NCBI GenBank assembly: GCA_020349865.1
Contig: CP070700.1
Location: 1,165,551 to 1,177,815, forward strand
DNA length: 12,265 nucleotides
Reading direction: 5' to 3'
From: Desulfobacteraceae bacterium
GTDB lineage: Bacteria; Desulfobacterota; DSM-4660; Desulfatiglandales; Desulfatiglandaceae
Part shown: piece after piece, positions 1 to 6,884 of the stretch
Numbering within the stretch: position 1 is the stretch's first letter
Layout of the letters: the number at the start of each line of letters is the position of its first letter
The notes under the pieces: model-generated
What the model saw: the letters and a program-made list of their open reading frames with translations, nothing else
What the model was told of the DNA's origin: nothing
Database searches by the model: none
Made by a program: the position numbers and the translations under genes

Positions 1-219
1 GCCGACTACCTTGCCCACTTCTGCCTTATTCCCTTCTGCAATCAAAATGTGCAGAAAGCCTGAAATTTCAGCTTCAACCTCCCACTGTGTCTTTTCAGTC
101 TCAATCTGGAGCACGACACTCCCTTTTTCAACCCAATCACCCTCTTTCGCCTTCCACTCAACCAGTCTGAATTCCGTCACATTCACGCCAACTCTAGGTA
201 TACTAATATTCGCTACCAT
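1..219 (-). CDS. E2 acyltransferase, N-terminal lipoyl domain (partial)
   Basis: This is the first 73 codons of a gene cut by the left edge of the window. The translation is a lipoyl/biotinyl-attachment domain. It starts MVANISIPRVGVNV, has the hammerhead turn IETEKTQWEVEAE with the modifiable lysine at residue 43, and continues SGFLHILIAEG and KAEVGKVVG. In 2-oxoacid and acetoin dehydrogenase complexes this domain carries lipoamide, which takes the acyl group from E1 and passes it to CoA. Its position downstream of E1 alpha and E1 beta supports a dihydrolipoamide acyltransferase, although a free-standing lipoyl carrier cannot be excluded because the catalytic domain lies outside the window. 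A good ribosome-binding site (GGAGGT, 7 nt spacing) sits before the ATG. The 225-nt gap from E1 beta is long for this operon and contains two inverted repeats. Confidence 0.85.
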   Translation of the reverse strand, partial: MVANISIPRVGVNVTEFRLVEWKAKEGDWVEKGSVVLQIETEKTQWEVEAEISGFLHILIAEGNKAEVGKVVG

Positions 220-246
220 TGTTAAACCTCCGAAGTCCTCGCAGTA

Positions 247-289
247 CAAACACACATTTTCTGCAATAAAGTACGCTTCAGTGTGTTTG
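247..289. repeat. Inverted repeat in the E2 leader (9-bp arms)
   Basis: CAAACACAC (247-255) and GTGTGTTTG (281-289) are perfect reverse complements separated by 25 nt. The element ends 27 nt before the E2 start codon, so in the transcript it would lie just upstream of the ribosome-binding site. It could be an RNA hairpin affecting E2 translation, a protein-binding site, or chance. The loop is long for a strong hairpin. Confidence 0.3.
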
Positions 290-410
290 CATTCTCTCAA
301 AGCACTGTTGATCTATTCAATCATTCGAAATTGATCAGCCCCTGGCGCAACACCGCAGTTTGGCCTTTAGCAATTGTTGACTTAGCTGATTCGATAGGAC
401 AGGCAAGGAT

Positions 411-431
411 GCAGTTGCCTGCTGCAACTGC
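411..431 (-). other. Stem-loop just after E1 beta stop codon
   Basis: GCAGTTGC (411-418) and GCAACTGC (424-431) form a perfect 8-bp stem with a 5-nt loop, 13 nt beyond the E1 beta stop codon in the direction of transcription. No T-run follows on the minus strand, so it is not a standard intrinsic terminator. It could be a 3'-end stabilising or processing structure that sets different levels of E1 and E2 message, or a weak attenuator. Confidence 0.45.
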
Positions 432-444
432 TTTGCTTATTCTA

Positions 445-1410
445 TTAGATCATTTTTTTAACGGCAGAGACAATTGAATCGACATTAGGAAAATGTGCCT
501 TTTCCAACGGCTCAGAGAAAGGCACTGGCGTGTTAAGGGCGGCCACGCGAATGATCGGTGCATCCAAAAGATCAAAGTAGTTCTCTGACACTACGGCAGC
601 GATTTCAGAACCAATGCCACCTCTTTTGCGGCCGTCCTCAACAACAACGAGGCGATTCGTCTTTTCCATGGATTGTGCGATCAGTTCCTGGTCAAATGGA
701 ACGATGGTTCTCAAATCAATAACCTCAGCACTGATTCCCTCTTTCTCCAATGTGTCAGCAGCCTCGAGACACCAATAAAGCATCTGTCCGAATGAAACCA
801 GAGTAACGTCCTCACCCGGTCTCCTCACAGCAGCTTCACCTATGGCCACAAGGTGTTCACCTTTCGGGACCTCACCTGTCATGGCTAACAACTGCCTATG
901 GTGAAAGATAAGAACCGGCCCGTCATCCCGTATGGCTGAGGTGAGCAACCCTTTGGCATCGGCTGGTGTAGAGGGAATAACGATTTTAATGCCCGGGGCG
1001 TTCAAAAAACTGGCCTGGGTTGATTGCGAGTGAGAGTAAGCCCCGTGCCCCCGTGCTCCCGAGAATGTTTGAACGACCAGGGGGACTTGAAAACCGCCAT
1101 TGGACACATAAGCCCACTGTCCAGCCACGTTCGCGATTGTTTCCATGGCAAGGTAAGCATATTCGGAAAACAGGAGCTCCACCACTGGTCTCAGGCCTGT
1201 CATTGCGGCTCCTACGCCAGCCATGGTGTAAGACCCTTCACAGACCGGAGTGCTGATAATTCTCTGCGGCCCGAACTCGGCATAAAGCCCCCGTGTCGTC
1301 CCCCAAATGCTGGGTTTTACATCCAGGCCCATCACCACGACGCTCTCATCCCGTACCATTTCCTGGTGCAACGCTTCTACAATTGCTTCGGTATAGTATT
1401 TCTCTGCCAT
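445..1410 (-). CDS. 2-oxoacid/acetoin-type dehydrogenase E1 component, beta subunit
   Basis: A 321-residue protein of the transketolase pyrimidine-domain plus C-terminal family, close to the usual length of PdhB/AcoB/BkdB beta subunits (about 325). With the alpha subunit it forms the thiamine-diphosphate E1 that decarboxylates or cleaves the keto substrate and acylates lipoamide on E2. Visible marks are FGPQRIISTPVCE, with the glutamate at residue 58 expected to activate the cofactor's aminopyrimidine, then GVGAAMTGLRPVVE, GHGAYSHSQS with the conserved histidine at 127, and PSTPADAKGLL. The C-terminal transketolase domain contains VIDLRTIVPFD and VVVEDG. The stretch normally reading QHSQS is SHSQS here. 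Start choice is clear: AAGGAGG lies 8 nt before the ATG. The gene follows E1 alpha by 13 nt. The exact substrate (acetoin, pyruvate, branched-chain or other) cannot be read from the sequence. Confidence 0.9.
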   Translation of the reverse strand: MAEKYYTEAIVEALHQEMVRDESVVVMGLDVKPSIWGTTRGLYAEFGPQRIISTPVCEGSYTMAGVGAAMTGLRPVVELLFSEYAYLAMETIANVAGQWAYVSNGGFQVPLVVQTFSGARGHGAYSHSQSTQASFLNAPGIKIVIPSTPADAKGLLTSAIRDDGPVLIFHHRQLLAMTGEVPKGEHLVAIGEAAVRRPGEDVTLVSFGQMLYWCLEAADTLEKEGISAEVIDLRTIVPFDQELIAQSMEKTNRLVVVEDGRKRGGIGSEIAAVVSENYFDLLDAPIIRVAALNTPVPFSEPLEKAHFPNVDSIVSAVKKMI

Positions 1411-1423
1411 TTTCTGATCCTCC

Positions 1424-2401
1424 TTAACTCACCACAGCGTGGTTCAGCACAGTGGCTGAATCTGGCAGCTCACTTTCTACTAACGCTTGAACTGCTTCAT
1501 CTATGATTCTATGACACTTGGCCTGGATATGTTCGAAGTCTTCATCGGTGGCCCATTTTCTCTCCAGCAGCACCTTCACGGCCTGCGGAATCGGATCATT
1601 CTTCGCAGCTTCATCGCATTCTTTTTGATCCCTGTAAAGACATTGATCAGCGGTGTGATGAGGAGCAAGACGATAGGTCTTGAATTCAAGGAAGTACGGC
1701 CCTTTGCCAGCCCTGGCATGGGCAATGGCTTCTTTCATAGCTCGCCCCACTGCAAACATATCGTTACCATCTTGCACGATCCGCCACGGCATCCCGTAGC
1801 CTTCTACCCGTGGCGCAATGTCGGCCGTGCAAGTGGTTTCCCTGTATGGATGGTACTCAACAAACTGGTTGGTGCAACAGCAAAATATAATCGGGACTGT
1901 ATAGAGCATGGCCATATTCATGGCCGGATGGAAATCCGCCTGTTCCGCTGCGCCCTCACCGAAGTACTCGACCACAATCCGGTCTAGCCCTTTATTACGG
2001 ATGGAAATCCCGGCTCCAACACCTAAGGAGAAGTCGGTCCCCAGTCCGCCAAGCAAAGGCAAGATGTTCAACTCAGGGCTGTGCAAATGAAGACCCGCCC
2101 GTCCCCCTGATATTGAGTTGGCCCGGCCGCCATACTCGAGATAAATGTCCTTCACACGCATCCCTTTTCCTACGACCTCGGCCACACCGCGGTGGGTGCC
2201 TATCAGGTAGTCATCCTGACGCAAAAGGGTCGAAACCCCGCAGCCGACCGCCTCCTGGCCTGTTCCCAGGTGTGTATAAACCGGGACCACCTGTTTTTGA
2301 TAAAGTTCTTCATGTTTATCCTCGGTATGTCTGGTGAGGACCATCTTGAAGTAAAGGTCCAGTGCCTCATCCTTAGTTAGCTCAAATTGATTTTCACCCA
2401 T
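1424..2401 (-). CDS. 2-oxoacid/acetoin-type dehydrogenase E1 component, alpha subunit (divergent ThDP site)
   Basis: A 325-residue E1 alpha of the PdhA/AcoA/BkdA family, partner of the following E1 beta. The family framework is clear: HLGTGQEAVGCG, a THRG motif at about residues 69-72, GYGMPWRIVQDGND, and the phosphorylation-loop counterpart KTYRLAPHHTAD with histidines 248-249. The metal/ThDP motif is unusual. Where relatives have GDG...N/NQG this protein has GEGAAEQA (Glu149 in place of the Mg-binding Asp), and where they have CENN it has CCCTNQF, keeping only the second Asn (Asn178). The start was placed at the internal Met at 2401, because GGAGGAG lies just before it. An upstream in-frame ATG at 2434 has no ribosome-binding site and would add 11 non-conserved residues. 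The substrate may differ from acetoin or pyruvate. Confidence 0.88.
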   Translation of the reverse strand: MGENQFELTKDEALDLYFKMVLTRHTEDKHEELYQKQVVPVYTHLGTGQEAVGCGVSTLLRQDDYLIGTHRGVAEVVGKGMRVKDIYLEYGGRANSISGGRAGLHLHSPELNILPLLGGLGTDFSLGVGAGISIRNKGLDRIVVEYFGEGAAEQADFHPAMNMAMLYTVPIIFCCCTNQFVEYHPYRETTCTADIAPRVEGYGMPWRIVQDGNDMFAVGRAMKEAIAHARAGKGPYFLEFKTYRLAPHHTADQCLYRDQKECDEAAKNDPIPQAVKVLLERKWATDEDFEHIQAKCHRIIDEAVQALVESELPDSATVLNHAVVS

Positions 2402-2404
2402 CTT

Positions 2405-2411
2405 CTCCTCC
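2405..2411 (-). promoter_or_regulatory. Ribosome-binding site fixing the E1 alpha start
   Basis: GGAGGAG on the minus strand lies 3 nt before the ATG ending at 2401, with the core GGAGG 5 nt away. This supports that start over the in-frame ATG at 2434, which has no purine-rich Shine-Dalgarno match. Confidence 0.7.
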
Positions 2412-2498
2412 AGCGATCGTTTTTCTTTTCTCATTAAACCGGGCGGTCTTTTTATCTACCAATAGCAGTGCATCCTTGACTAATCTTTCCTGTCGATG

Positions 2499-2978
2499 TC
2501 ATAAGACCATAGGGTGCAGGAATTTGTGTTTCCATTCCGGATCGGGGGTTGGCTTTAATTCAAGTCCTTCAAACTCATGGATAGTCAGCTCCACTGTTGC
2601 CAGAACAGGGGCTGAACCGGGAATGAGGTTGCCGCAACGCATATTCCCCTCCTTGTCCATGATCACGCCATGAATGTGTATGACAACTTGACCATCCTCA
2701 TCTGATCCGAATACTCCCTGGGCCACTCCCAGCTCCACAGGTCCCTCCATTTCATGAAATATGGCCACATCCATCGGGTTGTCACCAAACTCCATAGACC
2801 CCGCCCATACCACCTTTGCCGAGCGTAGCGAGCCGATCGCCGTGACTGTCCCTGATTTTATGTCATGCATCTTGACCAGTCCGATGATGCCTTCCACTAC
2901 ATCCTGTTCAGGTAAGAGCCGGGCTGCAAGAAGTCGGCCGGGTTTTCCTATTGCTGAGTGCGCCTTAATTTCTTTCAT
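2499..2978 (-). CDS. PPC/DUF296 domain protein
   Basis: A 159-residue, essentially single-domain protein matching the PPC (plants and prokaryotes conserved, DUF296) fold. It opens GRLLAARLLPEQDVVEGIIGLV, continues with the glycine-rich IGSLRSAKV, and has the family signature HIHGVIMDKEG followed by CGNLIPG, then ATVELTIHEFEGLEL. In plants this domain follows AT-hooks and mediates protein association. In bacteria it occurs alone and its biochemical role is largely unknown. The initial ATG overlaps the stop codon of the preceding SDR gene (ATGA), implying translational coupling and a shared function. Many relatives have a histidine in the second motif (GGHL-like), where this protein has CGNL, so any metal or ligand site may differ. 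It has no AT-hook, signal peptide or membrane segment. A 97-nt gap separates it from E1 alpha. A role in the pathway is inferred only from operon position. Confidence 0.8.
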   Translation of the reverse strand: MKEIKAHSAIGKPGRLLAARLLPEQDVVEGIIGLVKMHDIKSGTVTAIGSLRSAKVVWAGSMEFGDNPMDVAIFHEMEGPVELGVAQGVFGSDEDGQVVIHIHGVIMDKEGNMRCGNLIPGSAPVLATVELTIHEFEGLELKPTPDPEWKHKFLHPMVL

Positions 2979-3820
2979 CTATTTCCGCCTTTCGCCTTTT
3001 CATAGTTCTTGAGATTTATTCTACTTCCTTCTGTACGGCGGGCCATATCCTCAGCATAATCGGAGGCCAAACCCAGCAGTTGTCCGCCGTCCACATCCAG
3101 GACTACTCCTGTGATCATGGCGGCCCGATCGCTTGAAAGAAACAGAACAGCTTCTGCTATGTCCATTGGGCTGATCCATCTTCCTAGGGGGATTTGGTTG
3201 GCTATGGCTGAACGGAATTCTTCCGTTGTCTTCGACTCAACCAGAGGTGTCAAGGTGGCTCCGGGACAAACCACGTTTACATTGATTCCGAATGCGGCCA
3301 TCTCAAAGGCCAGATGCCTGCTAAATCCAACCAGCCCATATTTTGAAGCAGTATAGTCTGCTCCGCCAAGTTTACTCATCCGGCTTGCTGCTAAGGAGGC
3401 AATATTGACAATTTTCCCGCCTCGTCTTTCCATCATCAAAGGGATAACGGCCTGACAGCAATTGAAAGCCCCTTTTAGATTTACAGACATGACCCGATCC
3501 CAAATCTCCGAAGGTAAATCTTTAACCAAGATGGATGATCCCCCAATACCTGCATTATTGACTAGGATATCAACGGATCCATATCTCTTCTTGTTTTCTT
3601 CGAACACCCGAAAAACTTGCTCTTGCTCGGATACATCAGCCGGCACCGGTTCAGCCCGGCCCCCCTCTTTACTAATTCTTTCCACGGTATCCGCTGTTTT
3701 TTCTGCATCCGAGTCATTCACGAGAATCATGGCCCCCTCTTGTCCCATACGAAGGGCAATGGCCTGGCCGATACCGGACCCGGCTCCCGTGATAAAGGCA
3801 ACCCTATTGGAAAGTTCCAT
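2975..3820 (-). CDS. Short-chain dehydrogenase/reductase (SDR), FabG-like
   Basis: A 281-residue classical SDR. The N-terminal Rossmann fold has TGAGSGIG (residues 11-18) and an acidic residue at the end of the second strand (Asp36), which favours NAD(H) over NADP(H). NNAG is at 88-91, Asn114 in VNLKG, the catalytic serine is probably Ser142, and Tyr156-x3-Lys160 is the catalytic pair. PGATLTP and the C-terminal DVDGG motif complete the fold. About 25 extra residues follow DVDGG, and the last few (KAKGGNR) are encoded by short AGG-type repeats. AGGAGG lies upstream of the ATG. It probably oxidises a secondary alcohol of the imported substrate, or a product of the preceding zinc dehydrogenase, to a ketone. 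The stop codon overlaps the PPC gene start by 4 nt. The precise substrate is unknown. Confidence 0.9.
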   Translation of the reverse strand: MELSNRVAFITGAGSGIGQAIALRMGQEGAMILVNDSDAEKTADTVERISKEGGRAEPVPADVSEQEQVFRVFEENKKRYGSVDILVNNAGIGGSSILVKDLPSEIWDRVMSVNLKGAFNCCQAVIPLMMERRGGKIVNIASLAASRMSKLGGADYTASKYGLVGFSRHLAFEMAAFGINVNVVCPGATLTPLVESKTTEEFRSAIANQIPLGRWISPMDIAEAVLFLSSDRAAMITGVVLDVDGGQLLGLASDYAEDMARRTEGSRINLKNYEKAKGGNR

Positions 3821-3955
3821 GCGTGTTCTCCCTCCTCACTTTCTTATCAACAAGTCCGGCAACCACAGGAGTATGTGTGTTGACCCCGTCGGGCATGGCT
3901 TCTGCCTTGTTTTGTATGCCTTTGATCTGACAGCCGAGTACTCCCAGACTGGCTT

Positions 3956-5029
3956 TCAGTCGAACACAACAGCACCCTTAATGAATCCCTCAGGCGGATT
4001 AGCCGTTTCCTCCAGCCCCCGTGGAAGATCCTCCAGGGTATAAGTGAAGTTATTTATCTTCTCTATAGCGTATTTACCTGAGTTGAGGATGCGCATGGCA
4101 TCGGGGTAGTTGCCAGCTTGGGCGTGGTCACAAAGAATGGTCACTCCCTTGACAACCAGAGTATCAAATTCTATAGGTGTCTCCTTGCCCCCGCTCAGAC
4201 CTATAGAAACTATGCGGCCTTTCATTTTCACCAGGTCCAATGCCATCTGAATGGCTGAGGGAACGCCTGAGGTCTCCACGACCACATCAGGCGGACCGCC
4301 CAAAAGGTCGGGGACAGCTTCAAGCGGATCAACTTGCTCGATGTCAATCGTGTGGTCGACCCCATACTCCCTTGCCAGTTCAAATCTGGCTGCATCCCGG
4401 CCAAGTCCTAAAATCGCGATGGGACCAACGCCACATTCCCGTGCTGCCATAAGCGTGGCCAAACCTTGGGAACCTACCCCACTAATGGCCAGGCTTTGGC
4501 CGAAAGTCATTTCACCCAGTGTCTTGACCCAACGCACCCCATTGCCGATGACCGAACTTAAAGAGGCTGCAAGGTCGGGCACCCCCTCGGCCACCTTGTA
4601 AACAAGGGAGCCAGGTAAAAGATACATGTACTCGGCATACCCCCCGAAAAGATAGGGCTGTTGGTCGGCTAACATAGTCACCCCGTAAGCCCTGAGCGGC
4701 CTGCATTTGTGGTAGTTGTACTGTGTCCTGCACCATATACACCGGCCGCATGGTATCGTTGGCTCGATCGTGATCCGATCTCCCACTTTGAGGCCGTATG
4801 AAGCTAATGCCTCAGTCCCAATATCGGCCACCTTTCCTGCCAACTCGTGTCCCATGATAATCGGATAAAACTCAAATGGTGTCTCGCCCCGGAAGATCTT
4901 TGGATCCGAAGCACAGACCGAGGTGACACCTGTCCTGACCAGTATCTGGTCTGGCTTCGGCTCAACTACATCAAACTCCTGCATTTCCATGCGGTCCGGT
5001 TTCAGCAATACCATGGCTTTAGCTTTCAT
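3956..5029 (-). CDS. Zinc-dependent medium-chain alcohol dehydrogenase (MDR family)
   Basis: A 357-residue medium-chain dehydrogenase resembling sorbitol, threonine and 2,3-butanediol dehydrogenases. The catalytic zinc region includes Cys39 (SVCASD) and His61-Glu62 (GHELAGKV). The structural zinc lobe has four cysteines (94, 97, 100, 109), with 8 rather than the usual 7 residues between the third and fourth. The NAD-binding Rossmann fold has GVGSQG at 184-189. It probably oxidises a polyol, hydroxy acid or diol hydroxyl with NAD+. The start at 5029 was preferred because AAGGAGAT lies upstream. An in-frame ATG at 5071 would add 14 residues ahead of the conserved fold and lie only about 20 nt from the dctM stop. 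The gene follows the TRAP permease by 62 nt, which suggests it acts early on the imported compound. Confidence 0.88.
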   Translation of the reverse strand: MKAKAMVLLKPDRMEMQEFDVVEPKPDQILVRTGVTSVCASDPKIFRGETPFEFYPIIMGHELAGKVADIGTEALASYGLKVGDRITIEPTIPCGRCIWCRTQYNYHKCRPLRAYGVTMLADQQPYLFGGYAEYMYLLPGSLVYKVAEGVPDLAASLSSVIGNGVRWVKTLGEMTFGQSLAISGVGSQGLATLMAARECGVGPIAILGLGRDAARFELAREYGVDHTIDIEQVDPLEAVPDLLGGPPDVVVETSGVPSAIQMALDLVKMKGRIVSIGLSGGKETPIEFDTLVVKGVTILCDHAQAGNYPDAMRILNSGKYAIEKINNFTYTLEDLPRGLEETANPPEGFIKGAVVFD

Positions 5030-5035
5030 TATGAA

Positions 5036-5043
5036 ATCTCCTT
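5036..5043 (-). promoter_or_regulatory. Ribosome-binding site fixing the zinc dehydrogenase start
   Basis: AAGGAGAT on the minus strand is well spaced from the ATG ending at 5029. No comparable purine tract precedes the alternative in-frame ATG at 5071. Confidence 0.65.
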
Positions 5044-5091
5044 TTTTCGTCCCTCTTGCCGTATCGACCACTGGAGATTATCTTTCCTCCC

Positions 5092-6393
5092 TCATCCTTG
5101 CTGTCCCATAAATACCCGGGGGAGCCATAAGCTTAGTTCTGGGACGAAAGTGACGGAGATGAGGGCCAGCACAAGCGCTAACAAGAACGGCGGCGTCTCC
5201 CGGACGACGAGATTAAATCGTTCACCAGACAGCGTGGTGGCCAGGTAGAGGCCAATCCCCACCGGCGGCGTGAACAGGGCGATCATCAAGTTGAGGACAA
5301 CGACTACCCCGAAGTGGATGGGGTCAATTCCCACAGCCTTGACCAGAGGCATGAGCATGGGCACGACTACGACCAGAGCCGTCATAGGCTCCAAGATGCA
5401 ACCCCAGATCAGGAAGAAGATATTCAAGATACACAGGATAACCCATTTAGACTGGCTGACAGAGGTGAAGAAGTTTAACAAAACTTCACCGGCCCTCATC
5501 TCGGCCACCAGATAGCTAAAGATCCCGGCGGTGGCTATGATAGCTAAGATGTAGGATGAGTAGATAATAGATCGACAGAATAAATGGGGAAGGTGAGTGA
5601 AGCTCAACTCACGGTAGACGAATAGACCTATAACAAGGGCGTAAGCTACGGCTAGAACCCCCGCCTCAGTGGGCGTGACAATGCCACTGACAATACCGCC
5701 GATAATAATCAGGGGCATGACCAGCGCGAAGGCGGCATCGACAGTGCTCTTAAGTATCTGCCGGAATGAGGCTCGGGGTCGGGCCGGGTAGTTACGACGT
5801 TTACTGATTAGGTATGAGACAACCAACAAGTACAGCCCAAGCATAGTTCCGGGGATGGCCCCGGCCAGAAAGAGCCTCCCGATGGATTGCTCATTTATCA
5901 GACCATAGATGACTAAGGGAATGGACGGGGGGATAATCGGCCCGATAGTGCTGCTAGCTGCGGTTACTGCCGCGGCGTAGGCCGCGGGATATCCATCCTC
6001 CTTCATAGCCGGGATGAGGACTGAGCCGATGGCAGAAGTGTCGGCCACAGCTGAGCCGGAGACCCCGCTGAAGATCATGGAAGCCGCTATATTCACATGG
6101 CTGAGCCCTCCTTGGATATGGCCCATAATGGCCGTGGAGAAACCGACCAGCCGGCGGGTAATACCGCCGGCGTTCATCAGGTCGCCAGCTAGAATGAAGA
6201 AAGGCACGCACAGAAAGGCGAAGTTGTTTAGGAACTCGACCATCTCGGCTGCGATAGTAGTGAATGAAGAGGTGGACCAAAAGATAGTACAGTATACCAC
6301 AGAGGCTAAACCCATGCTTATGAATACCGGTAGACCCAGCAAGGCAAAGGCTAAAAAGCTGCACAGCAGCACCACTAATGGCAAAATGCCCAC
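5092..6393 (-). CDS. TRAP transporter large permease subunit (DctM-like)
   Basis: A 433-residue, very hydrophobic inner-membrane protein with the length and about 12 membrane segments expected of TRAP large subunits. Family signatures are plain: SGVSGSAVADTSAIGS at about 109-124, GPIIPPSIP at 151-159, TPTEAG at about 240-245, and TPPVGIG at 375-381. DctM forms the substrate- and sodium-translocating part of the transporter, with DctQ as scaffold and DctP delivering substrate from the periplasm. The start codon is GTG, placed directly after the TAA of dctQ with no gap, and AAGGGGA upstream serves as ribosome-binding site, so translation is likely coupled. The first residues after the GTG run straight into the first membrane segment, as is usual for the family. 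Confidence 0.95.
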   Translation of the reverse strand: MGILPLVVLLCSFLAFALLGLPVFISMGLASVVYCTIFWSTSSFTTIAAEMVEFLNNFAFLCVPFFILAGDLMNAGGITRRLVGFSTAIMGHIQGGLSHVNIAASMIFSGVSGSAVADTSAIGSVLIPAMKEDGYPAAYAAAVTAASSTIGPIIPPSIPLVIYGLINEQSIGRLFLAGAIPGTMLGLYLLVVSYLISKRRNYPARPRASFRQILKSTVDAAFALVMPLIIIGGIVSGIVTPTEAGVLAVAYALVIGLFVYRELSFTHLPHLFCRSIIYSSYILAIIATAGIFSYLVAEMRAGEVLLNFFTSVSQSKWVILCILNIFFLIWGCILEPMTALVVVVPMLMPLVKAVGIDPIHFGVVVVLNLMIALFTPPVGIGLYLATTLSGERFNLVVRETPPFLLALVLALISVTFVPELSLWLPRVFMGQQG

Positions 6394-6858
6394 TTAAGTC
6401 CCCTTTCTTGGTTTGAACAGCTTGGCTGCCAACACAAACCCGGCTAACAGGCTGCCCGCCGTAGCGGCATAGTAACGGGCATTGGTCGGAATCGGGATGG
6501 AAAACAATTCCATACCCTCAAAGGCCTTGGCTACCGGAAAGCTGAGAAAGAAAACCATTCCGAAAAAAAATATGCTTAGGGCCCAGTGGAACCAGGCCAA
6601 CCGGGCCCTTGAAGTATAGGATACGTGGTCCACCAAGAAAGTCACACTTATATGTTCCATTCGGTCAAGTCCAATGGGTATGCACAACCAGACTGTCCAG
6701 ATCAACAGCAATATGACCAGCTCGTGGGACCAGGTCAGTGAGAAGCCCAGTGCATAACGGCAGAAAACCTGCGCCAGAGTTATTGCAACGATGACAATGA
6801 ATAGTAAACCCACAAGCTTTTCCAGAATCAGGATGAGAATTGTTTTGACCTTATCCAT
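6394..6858 (-). CDS. TRAP transporter small permease subunit (DctQ-like)
   Basis: A 154-residue membrane protein with four predicted hydrophobic segments at about 13-35, 46-66, 88-110 and 128-148, the standard DctQ topology. Typical family features are CRYALGFSLTWSHELV in the loop and start of helix 2, and the short charged stretch DRMEHISVTFLVD before helix 3. Its role is to hold the large permease in the membrane and help dock the binding protein. It lies 26 nt after dctP and abuts dctM. The ribosome-binding site is weak (GTGGATC just before ATG), so coupling to dctP translation is plausible. Confidence 0.92.
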   Translation of the reverse strand: MDKVKTILILILEKLVGLLFIVIVAITLAQVFCRYALGFSLTWSHELVILLLIWTVWLCIPIGLDRMEHISVTFLVDHVSYTSRARLAWFHWALSIFFFGMVFFLSFPVAKAFEGMELFSIPIPTNARYYAATAGSLLAGFVLAAKLFKPRKGT

Positions 6859-6884
6859 GATCCACTATGTCTATAGGTTTTCGC

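Noticed and set aside
283..477. 64-codon plus-strand frame in the E1 beta/E2 gap
   Set aside because: It runs antisense into the E1 beta 3' end, has no ribosome-binding site, and resembles no known family.
2402..2434. Upstream ATG start for E1 alpha
   Set aside because: No Shine-Dalgarno sequence. The internal ATG at 2401 has a strong GGAGGAG and gives the family's usual length.
2499..2501. PPC TGA codon as a selenocysteine codon
   Set aside because: The protein already has normal domain length at this point, no redox motif surrounds the codon, and no clear SECIS hairpin directly follows it.
3804..3896. 30-codon minus-strand frame between the zinc dehydrogenase and SDR genes
   Set aside because: It overlaps the SDR start by 17 nt, has only a weak AAGG upstream, and shows no recognisable motif.
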